A stretch of 64,000 nt of DNA from Deinococcus actinosclerus (GTDB lineage: Bacteria > Deinococcota > Deinococci > Deinococcales > Deinococcaceae), in the NCBI RefSeq assembly GCF_001507665.1, contig NZ_CP013910.1, positions 1,983,501 to 2,047,500 of the forward strand, written 5' to 3'. The notes beneath the pieces were generated by a model that was given only the letters and a program-made list of their open reading frames with translations, had not been told where the DNA came from and ran no database searches. The position numbers were made by a program, and so were the translations under genes. Every line of letters begins with the position of its first letter. Within the stretch, counting starts at the first letter, position 1. Shown here one piece after another: positions 20,354 to 39,031 of the stretch.

Positions 20354-22584
20354 CCGACCGGGCTTTCATTGAGGTGCGCGGCGCGCGCGAACACAACCTG
20401 AACAACGTCTCGCTGGACATTCCCAAACGGCAGCTGACCGTCTTCACGGGCGTGTCGGGCTCCGGGAAGTCGTCGCTGGTGTTTGACACGCTGGCCGCCG
20501 AGGCGCAGCGGCAGCTGAACGAGACCTTCACCGCCTTCGTGCAGGGGTTCCTGCCGCACTACGGGCAGCCGGACGTGGACCGCGTGGCGAACCTGAACGC
20601 CCCGGTGGTCATCAACCAGAAGCGGGTGGGGGGCGGGGCGCGCTCGACGGTGGGCACGTACACGGACATCGCCGCGCCGCTGCGGGTGCTGTTCTCCCGC
20701 GCGGGGCAGCCGTCGGCGGGCCCGGCGTTCGCGTACTCGTTCAACACGCCGCAGGGCATGTGCCCGGAGTGCGAGGGGATCGGCCGCACCACCCAGCTCG
20801 ACCTGGACCGCCTGCTCGACCGCAGCCTCTCGCTGAACGGCGGGGCGATCCAGCACCCGGATTTCAGACCCGGCAAGTGGCTGTGGAAGACGTACGCGCT
20901 CAGTGGCCTGTTCGACCCCGACCGGCCCGTGCAGGCGTACAGCGAGCACGACCTGCACCTGCTGCTGCACGGCCGGGACCTGAAGGTGTCGCTGGGCGAG
21001 ATCAACATGACCTATGAGGGACTGGTGGACCGCTTCGAGCGGATGTACCTGAAAAAGGACGCGGCCGCCATGTCCGACCGGGGCCGCGCGGTCTTTGAGC
21101 AGTTCGTGACGGGCCGCACCTGCCCGGTCTGCCATGGCGCGCGCCTGAACGCGGCGGCGCTGGCCTCGCGGATCGAGGGGCGCACCATCGCGGAGCTGGC
21201 GGATCTGGAGGCCACCGAGCTGCTGGACTTCCTGCGTGGCCTGAGCGACCCGGCGGCGGCGCGGGTGGCGGGGCACCTCGCGCAGCGGCTGTCGCACCTC
21301 GTGGAGATCGGGCTGGGTTACCTGAGCCTGAGCCGCGAGACGGCCACGCTGTCCGGCGGCGAGGGCCAGCGCCTGAAGCTGGTGCGGCACCTGGGCAACA
21401 GCCTCACCGACATGCTGTACATCCTGGACGAGCCCAGTGTGGGCCTGCACGCGCGGGACGTGTCGCGCCTGACCGGGCTGCTGGGCGCGCTGCGCGACAA
21501 GGGCAACACGGTGCTCGTCGTGGAGCACGACCCGGACGTGATCCTGGCAGCCGATCACGTCGTGGACCTGGGCCCCGGGGCGGGCGTGCGGGGCGGCGAG
21601 GTGGTGTTCCAGGGGCCCGTCGCCGCGCTGCTGGCGGCCGACACCCTGACCGGGCGGCACCTCGGGCAGCCGCTGCCGCTCAGGGCGCAGGTGCGCGCCC
21701 CGACCGGCTGGCTGCGCGTGGCGGGCGCGCGGCGGCACAACCTCAAGGACGTGACGGTGGACATCCCTACGGGCGTCCTGACGGTCGTGACCGGCGTGGC
21801 CGGGTCGGGCAAGAGCACCCTCATCCACGACGTGTTCCTGCCGCTGCATCCGGACGCCGTGGTCGTGGATCAGTCGCGCGTGACCACGAACAGCCGCTCG
21901 GCGCCCGCCACGTACACCGGGATCATGGACCCGATCCGCAAGGCCTTCGCGAAGGCCAGCGGGCAGAGCCCCTCACTGTTCAGCTTCAACTCGGAGGGCA
22001 GCTGCCCGAACTGCGCCGGGCTGGGCGTCGTGTACACGGACCTGGCCTTCATGGAGGGCGTCTCAACCGTGTGCGAGGTCTGTGAGGGCCAGCGCTTCCG
22101 CCCGGAGGTGCTGCGCCATCAGCTGCGCGGGCAGTCCATCAGCGACGTGCTGAACATGACCGCCGGGGACGCCCTGGCCTTCTTCACAAAAAAGCCCGTG
22201 CGGACCGTGTTGCAGGCCATGACGGACGTGGGCCTGGGCTACCTGACGCTGGGGCAGCCGCTGAGCACCGTCTCGGGCGGCGAGGCGCAGCGCCTGAAAC
22301 TCGCGACCGAACTGCACAAGAAGGGCAGCGTGTACGTCATGGACGAACCCACCACGGGCCTGCACCTGAGCGATATCGGGCTGCTGCTGGGCATCGTCGG
22401 CCGGCTGGTGGACGGCGGGAACACCGTGATCCTGATCGAGCACCAGCTGGACGTGATCCGGCAGGCGGACTGGCTGATCGACCTGGGCCCGGAGGGCGGG
22501 CGCGCGGGCGGCGAGGTGCTGTACAGCGGCCCGCCCGCCGGACTGCGCGGCGTGGCGCGCTCGGTCACGGCGCGTTACCTCTGA
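20350..22584 (+). CDS. UvrA-like ABC ATPase (excinuclease A paralogue, drug-resistance type)
   Basis: The 744-residue soluble ATPase has two UvrA-type ABC modules: Walker A FTGVSGSGKSSLVFDTL (about 30) and VTGVAGSGKSTLIHDV (about 480), with signatures TLSGGEGQRLKL and TVSGGEAQRLKL. Walker B motifs are YILDEPSVGLH and YVMDEPTTGLH. Zinc-finger cysteines occur as CPECEG, CPVCHG, CPNCAG and CEVCEG. It is about 200 residues shorter than canonical UvrA, matching paralogues linked to resistance against DNA-binding drugs (DrrC-like) rather than the repair enzyme. ATG 20350 has a good AGGAGG (20338-20343), one of the few clear ribosome-binding sites here, so this mRNA has a real leader. Confidence 0.9.
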   Translation: MTDRAFIEVRGAREHNLNNVSLDIPKRQLTVFTGVSGSGKSSLVFDTLAAEAQRQLNETFTAFVQGFLPHYGQPDVDRVANLNAPVVINQKRVGGGARSTVGTYTDIAAPLRVLFSRAGQPSAGPAFAYSFNTPQGMCPECEGIGRTTQLDLDRLLDRSLSLNGGAIQHPDFRPGKWLWKTYALSGLFDPDRPVQAYSEHDLHLLLHGRDLKVSLGEINMTYEGLVDRFERMYLKKDAAAMSDRGRAVFEQFVTGRTCPVCHGARLNAAALASRIEGRTIAELADLEATELLDFLRGLSDPAAARVAGHLAQRLSHLVEIGLGYLSLSRETATLSGGEGQRLKLVRHLGNSLTDMLYILDEPSVGLHARDVSRLTGLLGALRDKGNTVLVVEHDPDVILAADHVVDLGPGAGVRGGEVVFQGPVAALLAADTLTGRHLGQPLPLRAQVRAPTGWLRVAGARRHNLKDVTVDIPTGVLTVVTGVAGSGKSTLIHDVFLPLHPDAVVVDQSRVTTNSRSAPATYTGIMDPIRKAFAKASGQSPSLFSFNSEGSCPNCAGLGVVYTDLAFMEGVSTVCEVCEGQRFRPEVLRHQLRGQSISDVLNMTAGDALAFFTKKPVRTVLQAMTDVGLGYLTLGQPLSTVSGGEAQRLKLATELHKKGSVYVMDEPTTGLHLSDIGLLLGIVGRLVDGGNTVILIEHQLDVIRQADWLIDLGPEGGRAGGEVLYSGPPAGLRGVARSVTARYL

Positions 22585-22638
22585 TCCGCAGCCCCGGCTG
22601 GGAACCCGGGCGCGCGGGGCGTCGTACTGTGGCTTCGT

Positions 22639-23406
<768 letters not shown>

Positions 23407-23443
23407 GCGGCGCGGCCGGCCAGCCCGGCAGGGTCGGCAGGGC

Positions 23444-23471
23444 AGGGGCGGGGGCGGCGGCTCCCGCCCCT
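23444..23471. terminator. Hairpin after the AIM24 gene
   Basis: Perfect 9-bp arms (23444-23452 with 23463-23471) lie upstream of the murG promoter, with further GC-rich partial pairing outside. Confidence 0.6.
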
Positions 23472-23562
23472 CGTGCTGCCCGGTCGCCGGCTGGGCCGGC
23501 CTGACCCACCCCGGTGGCGGCCCCCGACATCCGGCGCGCCGCACGGGCTACACTCGCCCGCG

Positions 23563-24693
<1,131 letters not shown>

Positions 24694-24710
24694 TGGGCCT
24701 CACCCCTCTC

Positions 24711-26164
24711 ATGACTGACCTCCCTGAAGCTGTTTCCCCGCCCGGCGTGGCCGCGGCGTCTTCAATCCGTCCTTCCCGTCCCGATTTCCAGAGCCTGCAC
24801 TATCACCTGATGGGGGCAGGCGGGATCGGCATGAGTGCCTTCGCGCGCCTGCTCTCGGCGCAGGGCCACCGCGTGAGCGGCTGCGATGAGCACGCTTCCG
24901 AGCTGACGGCCCGTCTGGCGCAGGAGGGCATCCCGGTGGCCCCGGGGCACGCGGCGTCGCACGTGACCGATCCGCCGTTCGGGGCGCCGTTCGGCCCGAT
25001 CGACGTGCTCGTGGCCTCGGAAGCGATTCCAAAAACCCACCCGGAACTGGTGGCGGCCCGCGCGTCCGGCGTGGAGATCCGCCCGCGCATGGCCCTGCTG
25101 GACGCCCTCCTGCGCGGCGGGCCCAGCATCGGCGTGATCGGCACGCACGGCAAGACCACCACCACGAGCATGATCGCCGTGGCGCTGGCCGGCGCCGGGC
25201 TTGATCCCTCGGCGTTCGTGGGCGGCATCGTGCCGGAATTCGGCAGCAACGCCCGCGTGGGCGCGGGGCCGTTCGTGGCCGAGGTCGACGAGAGCGACAA
25301 GGGCTTCGCGGCACTGGGGGCGGGCACGGCCGTCTTCACGAACGCCGAGGACGATCACGTGGGCGGCACGCAGGCCACCTACTGGGAGACCGTCGAGGAG
25401 CAGCACGCGGCCTTCGCGCAGTTCGTGGCGCAGTCGGGCCGGGTGCTGCTGTGCGCCGACTGGCCCGGCCTGGACGAGCTGTGCCTGGGCGCCCGCGAAC
25501 GCCTCACGTACGGGCAGGCCGAGGGCGCGGACTACCGCGCCGCGAACCTGCGCCCGGACGCGGACGGCACGACCTTCACGGTCACGCGCCGGGGCGAGGC
25601 GCTGGCCGAGGCGCGCGTGGCGCTGCCGGGCCTGCACAACGTCCTGAACGCACTGGCGGCGCTGGCGGTCGTGGACCTGCACGGCGGGGACGTGCCCCGC
25701 GCGGCGGCGGCCCTGGCCGAGTTCCGGGGACCCGGGCGGCGCTGGCAGCGCATCGGGGAACTGAACGGCGCGCTCGTCATCGACGACTACGCGCACAACG
25801 CCACGAAGGTCGCGGCGGCGGTACAGGCGGCCCGGCAGACCGGGCGGCGCGTGCGGGTGGTGTTCCAGCCCCACCGCTACCTCCGCACGCAGCAGTCCTG
25901 GCCGCGCCTCGCGGACGCGCTGATGGACGCCGACGAGGTGCTGCTGCTGGACATCGCGGCGGCCAGCGAGACGCCCATTCCCGGCATTCACGCCACGCTG
26001 ATCAGCGACCGCATGAGTGCGGGCGGGCACACGGGCGTGCGTTACCTCCCGGACCGCGCCGAGGTGCTGCGCGTGCTGCGCGAGACCGCCGGGCCCGGCG
26101 ACCTGATCGTCACGATGGGCGCCGGGGACGTATGGACCCTCTCGCGGGACCTGGTGGGGCCGCT

Positions 26165-26168
<4 letters not shown>
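24711..26168 (+). CDS. murC: UDP-N-acetylmuramate--L-alanine ligase
   Basis: The 485-residue Mur ligase adds the first amino acid to UDP-MurNAc. The N-terminal Rossmann domain shows HLMGAGGIGMSAFARLL; the ATP P-loop is GTHGKTTTT (residues 144-152); EVDESDKGF, the HNVLNALAALAV region and DDYAHNATKVAA are typical of MurC. It carries an N-terminal extension of about 25 residues before the Rossmann fold. Start ATG 24711 is 17 nt after murG. Its stop overlaps the murB GTG (GTGA), so murC and murB are coupled. Confidence 0.95.
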
Positions 26169-29156
<2,988 letters not shown>

Positions 29157-29244
29157 TGACCGGCCAGAGGGGCAGGCCGGGACCCGCTGCGGCGCGGGAA
29201 CCTTCTGCGGCGCATGCAGGGGGTACCGGCCTGCTATCGTGCGC

Positions 29245-30375
<1,131 letters not shown>

Positions 30376-30393
30376 CCCGCGCCTCACCCCTGT

Positions 30394-30419
30394 CCCCCAC
30401 CCGCGCGGTGGGGGTTTTT
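30394..30419 (+). terminator. Rho-independent terminator of ftsZ
   Basis: An 8-bp stem (30394-30401 with 30407-30414) with a 5-nt loop is followed directly by TTTTT (30415-30419). It is one of only two terminators in the window with a clear U-run. Confidence 0.9.
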
Positions 30420-30532
30420 GCTGTCCCGCCCACGCGGGCGGCCGGCCAGGGGGCCGGGAGCTGTGTAGACACACTGACCTTCACAGGGCCGCATTTGTCC
30501 GGACATCCGGCCGGGCGCGCGGCTGGGCCGCC

Positions 30533-30538
30533 TATCTT
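30533..30538 (+). promoter_or_regulatory. Candidate -10 box of the amino-acid-binding protein gene
   Basis: TATCTT lies about 90 nt before the ATG. A leader of about 85 nt would then carry the GAAGGAG ribosome-binding site near 30616-30622. Confidence 0.4.
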
Positions 30539-30628
30539 GAACGCCCAGCCCCGGCCGCTCCGGCGCCGCCTCTGTCCCCTGCACCGCTCACACCTGCCCG
30601 CGCGGCGGGTGTCCCGAAGGAGTTTTCC

Positions 30629-31774
30629 ATGAAGCGCATCCTGACCCTGACCCTGCTGGCCCTGAGTGCCGGCGCGCACGCCCAGAGTACCGTCAAGCTC
30701 GCCACCCTCAGCCCGCTGTCCGGTTCGATCAGCAACCTGGGCGCGCAGGTGCGCAACGGCGCGCAGCTGGCCGTGAACGAGTACAAGGCGCCGTTCAAGA
30801 AACTCGGCTTCGACCTCGTGCTCGCGCCCTACGACGATCAGGCCGATCCGGCGACCGGCACGGCGGCCGCGCGCAAGATCGCCGCCGACCGGCAGGTCCT
30901 GGCGGTGGTGGGGGCGCTCAACAGCGGCGTGACCATTCCCGCAACCGCCGCGCTGAGTGCCAGTCGCGTGGCGGTCGTGAACTCGGGCAGCACCGCCAAT
31001 CAGGTGACCGACCGCGGCCTGAAGAACGTGAGCCGTATCGTGCCGCGCGACGACGCGCAGGGGCCCGCCGGCGCGAGTTTCCTGACCGGCACCCTGAAGG
31101 CTAGGCGGGTGTACATCCTGAACGACAAGACCGCGTACGGCGAGGGCCTGGCCGGTGAGGTCGAGAAGACCCTGAAGGCGCGCGGCGTGAAGGTCCTGGC
31201 GAACGAGGGCACCGAGGAGAAGAGCGACTTCTCCGGCGTGGTCGCCAAGATCAAGTTGCAGCGCCCTGACGCGATCTATTTCGGTGGCGTGTACAACCAG
31301 GTGGGGGTGTTCCTGGCGCAGCTGCGCGGCGCGGGCGTCACGGTGCCGGTGGTGGGCGGCGACGGGCTGGACAGCCCGGAACTGAGCCGCGTGGCCGGCG
31401 CGGGCGCCACGAACGTGTACTACACGACCGTGTCGGCGCCCCTGAGCGCCCTGCCGGCCGCGAAGACCTTTGCCACGTCGTACCGCAAGGCGTTCGGCAG
31501 CGATCCGCAGGGGTTCGCGGCCTTTGCGTACGACGCGGCGCGCGTGGCGCTTCAGGGCGTTCTGAGCGCCGCGAAGGCGAACGGCGGGAAACTGCCCAGC
31601 CGCGCGCAGGTGGAGACGGCGGTGCGGGCCGGGTCGTACTCGGGCCTGCTGTCCGGCAGCGTGAAGTTCAATGCGGTCGGCGACCGGCAGAGCGCGAAAC
31701 TGTACGTCATGAAGCTCACGGGAGGCAAGCTGAGCCTCAGTACCAGCCTGACGGTCCAGCCAGCCCGCCGCTGA
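30629..31774 (+). CDS. Branched-chain amino acid ABC transporter substrate-binding protein
   Basis: The 381-residue periplasmic binding protein has a signal peptide (MKRILTLTLLALSAGAHAQ). It is Leu/Ile/Val-BP-like (type 1 fold): VKLATLSPLSGSISNLGAQVRNGAQLAVNEY, DDQADPATGTAAARKIAADRQVLAVVGALNSG, and YILNDKTAYGEGLAGEVEKTLKARG are diagnostic. It should capture a branched-chain amino acid or related ligand and deliver it to LivHM/LivFG, none of which lies next to it in the window. ATG 30629 has GAAGGAG 6 nt upstream. Confidence 0.92.
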   Translation: MKRILTLTLLALSAGAHAQSTVKLATLSPLSGSISNLGAQVRNGAQLAVNEYKAPFKKLGFDLVLAPYDDQADPATGTAAARKIAADRQVLAVVGALNSGVTIPATAALSASRVAVVNSGSTANQVTDRGLKNVSRIVPRDDAQGPAGASFLTGTLKARRVYILNDKTAYGEGLAGEVEKTLKARGVKVLANEGTEEKSDFSGVVAKIKLQRPDAIYFGGVYNQVGVFLAQLRGAGVTVPVVGGDGLDSPELSRVAGAGATNVYYTTVSAPLSALPAAKTFATSYRKAFGSDPQGFAAFAYDAARVALQGVLSAAKANGGKLPSRAQVETAVRAGSYSGLLSGSVKFNAVGDRQSAKLYVMKLTGGKLSLSTSLTVQPARR

Positions 31775-32028
31775 TCACGGCCCGCAGCAGTGGATGTGAG
31801 GCGGCTCTCAGGGGCCTGTAGGCGGGTTGATCCAGCCTCAAGCCGCTGGTCCCGAAACGCTCAGATTGTGTGGATTCGCACGTCAGCTCAGGGCGCCGAC
31901 CAGCACACTGCCTCACACAACTCACACCGGATAGCGCCGCATCCGTCCGCCTGACTCTCCCCCGCCCCGGCGTCACCCTGCACGCCGGGGTGACGTTCTG
32001 TTTGGGCCGCCCCACACGGAGACCCGTC
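31775..32028 (+). promoter_or_regulatory. Upstream region and leader of the GH68 gene
   Basis: The 254 nt hold no credible gene. Two signals stand out. First, TTGTGTG (31865-31871) and CACACAA (31914-31920) form a widely spaced inverted repeat. Second, two mutually exclusive hairpins lie 35-65 nt before the start: 31965-31973 with 31982-31990 (9 bp) or 31971-31978 with 31988-31995 (8 bp). GGAG near 32019 is the ribosome-binding site. The hairpins could be a leader switch or part of a terminator for the upstream gene. Confidence 0.45.
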
Positions 32029-33573
32029 ATGCCTCGACTGCCCCGGCCCCGACTGCCGCTGCCCCGCCACGCCGCCACTGCGCTCATCAGCCTGCTGCTG
32101 GCCGCCTGCGCTCCAGGCAACGCGCCCACGCCCGCCCCGGAACCGGCGCCGCCCGACACCCGCCCCGAGGGCACCTTCACGGACCGCTGGACGCTGCAGG
32201 AAGCGCTGCAGCTGCCGGCCGACACCGAGAAGACCGCGCAGACGACCATGCCGCTGATCACCAGCTGGCCGCAGGGCGCGCAGAAGACCCTGCCGGACCA
32301 GTGGGTGTGGGACACGTGGCCGCTGAAGACCGAGGACATGCAGATCGCCACGGTGCGCGCGGCGGACGGCACGCCGTACTACGTGCTCATTCACCTGAGC
32401 GTGGACGACAGCGTGCTGCCCGGCGCGCGGCACGACCTCGCCACGCTGCGCTACTCGTACTCCACCGACGGGCGCAGCTGGCAGCCGGGTGGGTACCTGT
32501 TCCCGGAGGGCGTGGTGCTCGGCTCGCGCAACTGGGCGGGTTCGGCGCTGCTGAAGGCGGACGGCAGCGTGGAGGTGTACTACACCGCGACCGGTGAGCG
32601 CGACGAGGGGCCGGTGCAGGGGCCGTCGTCGGTGCTGGAACGCCAGCAGGTCGGCGACGTGCAGGGCCCGCTGACGGCCGACGGGCAACTGGTTCCGCAG
32701 AGTGGCAGCGGCTTCCCGAACGAGGGGGGCATCGGCTTCGAGCAGCGGATCGCGCTGGCCGACGGCGTGAAGGCCGAGGTCGTGAACGGCCGGGTGGTCT
32801 TCAGCGGCACCTGGAAGCACCGCGTGATCCTGCGCGCGGACGGCACGCTGTACCAGACGGTCGCGCAGTCCGACGCGGGCCCGCTGTACGGCTTCCGTGA
32901 CCCCTGGGCCTTCCGCAACCCGGCCGACGGGAAACGCTACGTGCTGTTCACCGGGAACATGGGCGGCCTGAAATCCCAGCAGACCTGCCAGCCCGAGGAT
33001 CTGGGCGACGCGGCCTTCCGCGCCGGCCTGGGCGCCCTGAACGCCGAGATGCCGCTGCACAACGGCGCGATCGGACTGGCGGTGGAAACCGCGCCCGGCG
33101 CGTGGAAACTGCTGAACCCGCTGCTGACGGCCCGCTGCGTGAATCAGGAACTGGAACGGCCCCACCTCGTCATGAAGGACGGCCAGGTGTACCTGTTCTT
33201 CAGCAGCCACATCGGCAAGTTCGCGCCGTACGGTGACCTGCGCGACCGGGGCGAGGAAGGGCTGTACGGCTTCGTGGGCGACTCGCTGCGCGGCGACTAC
33301 ACGCCGCTGAACCGGGGCGGACTGGTGCTGAACACCCCGCTGACCCAGCGCTACCAGAGCTACTCCTACGACGTGCTGCCCGGCGGCCTGACCACCCTGT
33401 TCGTGGACGTGCCGGGTATCGGCAACCAGGACATCAGCGTGGTGTCCACCCTGCCTCCCGAGGAGCAGCGGGCGGTGTTCGGCGGGACGCTGGGCAAGAC
33501 GCTGAAGATCGACATCAGCGGCAGGTCCACGGCGCTCGTGTCGGAACTGAACTACGGGCAGATCATTCCCTGA
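32029..33573 (+). CDS. GH68 family levansucrase/invertase-like lipoprotein
   Basis: The 514-residue product begins with a lipoprotein signal (SLLLAAC, acylated Cys27) and a Pro-rich spacer. A five-bladed beta-propeller of GH68 type follows. The nucleophile Asp95 sits in QWVWDTWPL; the transition-state stabiliser is Asp291 in GFRDPWAF; the acid/base is Glu376 in QELERPHLV, all in the right order. Typical GH68 enzymes cleave sucrose and transfer fructose to make levan, or hydrolyse it. Being lipid-anchored is unusual for the family and would place activity on the cell surface. ATG 32029 has GGAG 9 nt upstream. A convergent hairpin follows. Confidence 0.85.
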   Translation: MPRLPRPRLPLPRHAATALISLLLAACAPGNAPTPAPEPAPPDTRPEGTFTDRWTLQEALQLPADTEKTAQTTMPLITSWPQGAQKTLPDQWVWDTWPLKTEDMQIATVRAADGTPYYVLIHLSVDDSVLPGARHDLATLRYSYSTDGRSWQPGGYLFPEGVVLGSRNWAGSALLKADGSVEVYYTATGERDEGPVQGPSSVLERQQVGDVQGPLTADGQLVPQSGSGFPNEGGIGFEQRIALADGVKAEVVNGRVVFSGTWKHRVILRADGTLYQTVAQSDAGPLYGFRDPWAFRNPADGKRYVLFTGNMGGLKSQQTCQPEDLGDAAFRAGLGALNAEMPLHNGAIGLAVETAPGAWKLLNPLLTARCVNQELERPHLVMKDGQVYLFFSSHIGKFAPYGDLRDRGEEGLYGFVGDSLRGDYTPLNRGGLVLNTPLTQRYQSYSYDVLPGGLTTLFVDVPGIGNQDISVVSTLPPEEQRAVFGGTLGKTLKIDISGRSTALVSELNYGQIIP

Positions 33574-33585
33574 CCCGGCGTGGCG

Positions 33586-33629
33586 GCGGCGGGGCCGCAG
33601 TGGCCGGATCACCACTGCCGCCCCGCCGC
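33586..33629. terminator. Bidirectional hairpin between GH68 and DUF58 genes
   Basis: 18-nt arms (33586-33603 with 33612-33629) pair with one mismatch around an 8-nt loop, between convergent gene ends. Confidence 0.75.
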
Positions 33630-33635
33630 TGTGGA

Positions 33636-34744
33636 TCAACCGGCCAGGGTCAGGACGCTCTGGTTGCCGCGCAGGACGTACACCAGGATGCCGGACTCGG
33701 CCAGCACGGCGGCGCGGCGTTCCAGGTCCCGCACGGCGTCCGGCAGGCCCGCCCACTGCCGCCGGGCCTGCTCGCCGGGCTCAAGGTAGAAGCCCTCGGG
33801 GAGCGCGACGATGCTGACGCGGCTGGCCGTGGCGCGGGCGCGCAGCGCCTGGGTGGTCAGGTCGGCGCTGGGCCGCGCGGTCAGGATGATCAGGTTCCCC
33901 CCGGCGCGCGTGGCCGGCAGCGCGGGCGGCGCCGGGTCGGGGTCCAGCCGGGCCAGCAGGTGCAGCGCGGCGTGCAGGGCGTCCGTGCCGCGCCCGGCGG
34001 GCGTGACCTGTCCCCCGGCGGCGGCCGCCACCGGAAGGCCCAGCGTCTGCCCCTCGCGCAGCAGGCTGGCGGCCAGCCGCACGGCGCTGTCCACGAAGGT
34101 CGGCCCACCGGCGCTGGCATCCACGAACACCGTCAGGCTGCTGGCCGCCGTGCGTTCAGGTTCCCGCACGACCAGCTCGCCCCGGCGGGCGCTCAGGCGC
34201 CAGTGGATCCGGCCCGGCGCGTCCCCGGTGACGTACTCGCGGGCGCTGCGCAGGCTGAGGGGATCGTCCAGCCCCAGCTGCCGCGACAGGCTTCCCTCCG
34301 AGAGCAGGGGCCGCAGCAGGTCCGGCAGGAGCAGCCCGTGCGTGCCGGGGTACACGGTGACGGCCGTGGAGGCGGGCACCGTGGTCTGCTGCCAGAACAG
34401 CCCCAGCGGATCGGCCCAGGCGAGGTCCAGGCCCGGCCACTCGAACTGGCCCCGGCGGTTCAGCCGCAGGGTGGTCGTGAAGGTGTGGGTGGTCTCGCCG
34501 AGGTGCAGCGCGGCGGCGCTCAGCTCCTGGCGGACCACCACGCTGCGCGGCGCAGGATCACTGAACTGCACGCGCAGCGGGCGGCGTGAACGCACCGTGA
34601 CGGTCACGGTCAGGGGCAGCTGGCCGCCCTCGAAGCCGCTGGGCGGCACGTCCCGCGTGACGGTCACGTGCGGCGGGCGGCGCGAGAGGCCCCACAGGCC
34701 GCCCGTGACGGCGAGGATCAGAGCCAGCCACAGCAGCGCCGCCG

Positions 34745-34748
<4 letters not shown>
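33636..34748 (-). CDS. DUF58 domain protein (von Willebrand-like)
   Basis: The 370-residue protein has one or two N-terminal membrane helices (LLWLALILAVTGGLWGL), a beta-rich region, and the DUF58 signature ARREYVTGDAPGRIHWRLSARRGELVVREPE in the form RSAREYVTGDAPGRIHWRLS. A VWA-like fold begins at SLTVFVDASAGG. It is the last gene of the DUF4129-MoxR-DUF58 operon; its ATG overlaps the MoxR stop (ATGA at 34745). Such operons are widespread and thought to act in chaperone-assisted assembly of surface or metal-dependent complexes; the target is unknown. Confidence 0.9.
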
Positions 34749-35703
<955 letters not shown>

Positions 35704-35707
<4 letters not shown>

Positions 35708-37140
35708 GACAGGTCCTTTTGGTCGGAGGGATGATCGGTGGGCGTGAGGGTCGGCGCGACCCCCTGAATGGTCCGGGCGACCTGCTCGGCCTGTTCGGCC
35801 TGCTCGTCGGTCAGCTGGCCGCCGTAGCGGACGGGTTCGTACAGGGCGGTCAGGGTGCCCAGCGCTTCAGCCAGTGAGGGGTGCTGGGTGCCGAGCCGCG
35901 CGGCGTACCCGGCGGGCGTCTCGTGCGCCGCGCGGCCCAGTCCGGCGTCCGACAGGGCCGCCAGCGCCCCCCGGTACGCGACGCGCACCCGGTGCAGCGG
36001 GGCAGACAGCGTCGCGCCGAGCGGCAGGTCAGGGATGGCCGCCTCTGCTGTCGCGGCAGACGACTGGTGACGGTAGGCCCACAGCAGCGCGACCATTGCC
36101 CCCAGCAGGCTCAGGAGCGCCACGAGCTGCGCGGCCGGGGCCAGCCAGCTCACATTCACCAGCTGGTCCGTCGCTCCGGCCGCGACCGCCGCGGCCTCCT
36201 GGGACGCCGACTCCGGTGGGGGCGCTGCGTCCAGTGGCATGGCTGAGGCACGGCCGCCCTGATTCAGCAGGAACGCCGACGCGAACCACAGCAGCCCGCT
36301 CAGCACCAGTCCGGCCGTCATCAGGACCTCGGCCGGGTGCGGCGGCCGGCCCGCGCGGCGGCGCAGCTGCGGCAGGCCCAGGGCCAGCAGCAGACACACC
36401 ACGCCCAGGCCCATCAGCAGTTCCGGCGGGAGCAGCGGCGCGCCCAGATTGAACTGCACCCCCGGGGCAGACTGACCCCGGTGCAGGAGGTCTGGGGTCA
36501 CCGGGTCCGCCGGCCGACCGGCAGCCGCCGCTGGCGGCCCCGGGGGAGCGGCGTCGCTGGTGGCAGGCGGCGTGAGCGCCGCGCCGATGTCGGGCCGGGG
36601 CGAAGGCAACAGGGCCGACAGCAGCGCCACGGCCAGCACACCACCCGCGGCCCAGGCCCACCAGGTGGGCGCGGCCTGCCCCGCATGCCGGGCGTCGCGC
36701 CCGGGCCGCGCCAGGGCCCCCCCGGCCAGCGCCAGGATCAGACCAGGCTGCGGGGCGAGGAGGCCGGGCAGCAGCCCCAGCAGACCGCGCCGCTCCCCGT
36801 CCTCCAGCGCCTGCGCGCCCCAGGTCAGTGCCAGGCCCGACAGGCTGAGCAGCAGGTAGCCGCCCGCCACGGCGAGCAGTTGACGGGGCTGACCCAGGGC
36901 GGCGGGCACCTGCGCGGCCACGCTCAGGCCGATGATCAACTGCGTGATCAGCAGCCGCCCCTGTCCCCAGGCCGGCAACCGGACGCCCAGCGCGAACAGG
37001 CCGCACAGCAGGCCCACTCCCCACAGTGGCATCAGCCCGGCGAGGCCCAGGGGCAGCAGCGCCAGCCCGTACGCGGTCAGAGGCGGGCCGGTGCGGGGCG
37101 CGGCGAGGTCGTCCGGCACCGGGGAGGTGAGGTCAGTCAT
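35704..37140 (-). CDS. Polytopic membrane protein with C-terminal DUF4129 domain
   Basis: The 478-residue protein has about eight hydrophobic segments (for example LTAYGLALLPLGLAGLMPLWGVGLLCGLFAL and LLLALGLPQL), a Pro-rich loop around residues 190-230, and a C-terminal DUF4129 domain (VRVAYRGALAALSDAGLGRAAHETPAGYAARL ... ALYEPVRYGGQ). Position at the head of a MoxR-DUF58 operon is typical. TATTCT (37150-37155) lies 9 nt before the ATG, so the operon mRNA is leaderless. A hairpin separates it from rpoD upstream. Confidence 0.85.
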
Positions 37141-37216
37141 GGTTGCCGGAGAATACGCGCGTCCCCGCGCGGAAGTTGCCGCAGATGGGGGGCCTGCGTC
37201 CGAGCGCGCGGCATGG

Positions 37217-37256
37217 CAGCGCCGCCCCGATCCGGTGTGGATGCGGGGCGGCGCTG
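37217..37256 (-). terminator. Hairpin after rpoD
   Basis: Perfect 12-bp arms (37217-37228 with 37245-37256) lie 10 nt beyond the rpoD stop and before the DUF4129 operon promoter. Confidence 0.7.
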
Positions 37257-37265
37257 GGGCGGAAT

Positions 37266-38945
<1,680 letters not shown>

Positions 38946-39031
38946 GCGGCCTCCTGGGGTGGGGTCGGGGCGGGTTTGTGGGGGTGGGGGTGTCCGGGCG
39001 GCGGACCGTGCGCCGGGCACCTGAACGCGTC

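Noticed and set aside
31870..32028. N-terminal extension of the GH68 gene from an upstream in-frame ATG at 31870
   Set aside because: It would bury the lipoprotein signal 53 residues inside the protein and translate the hairpin region; the ATG at 32029 has GGAG and gives a perfect lipobox.
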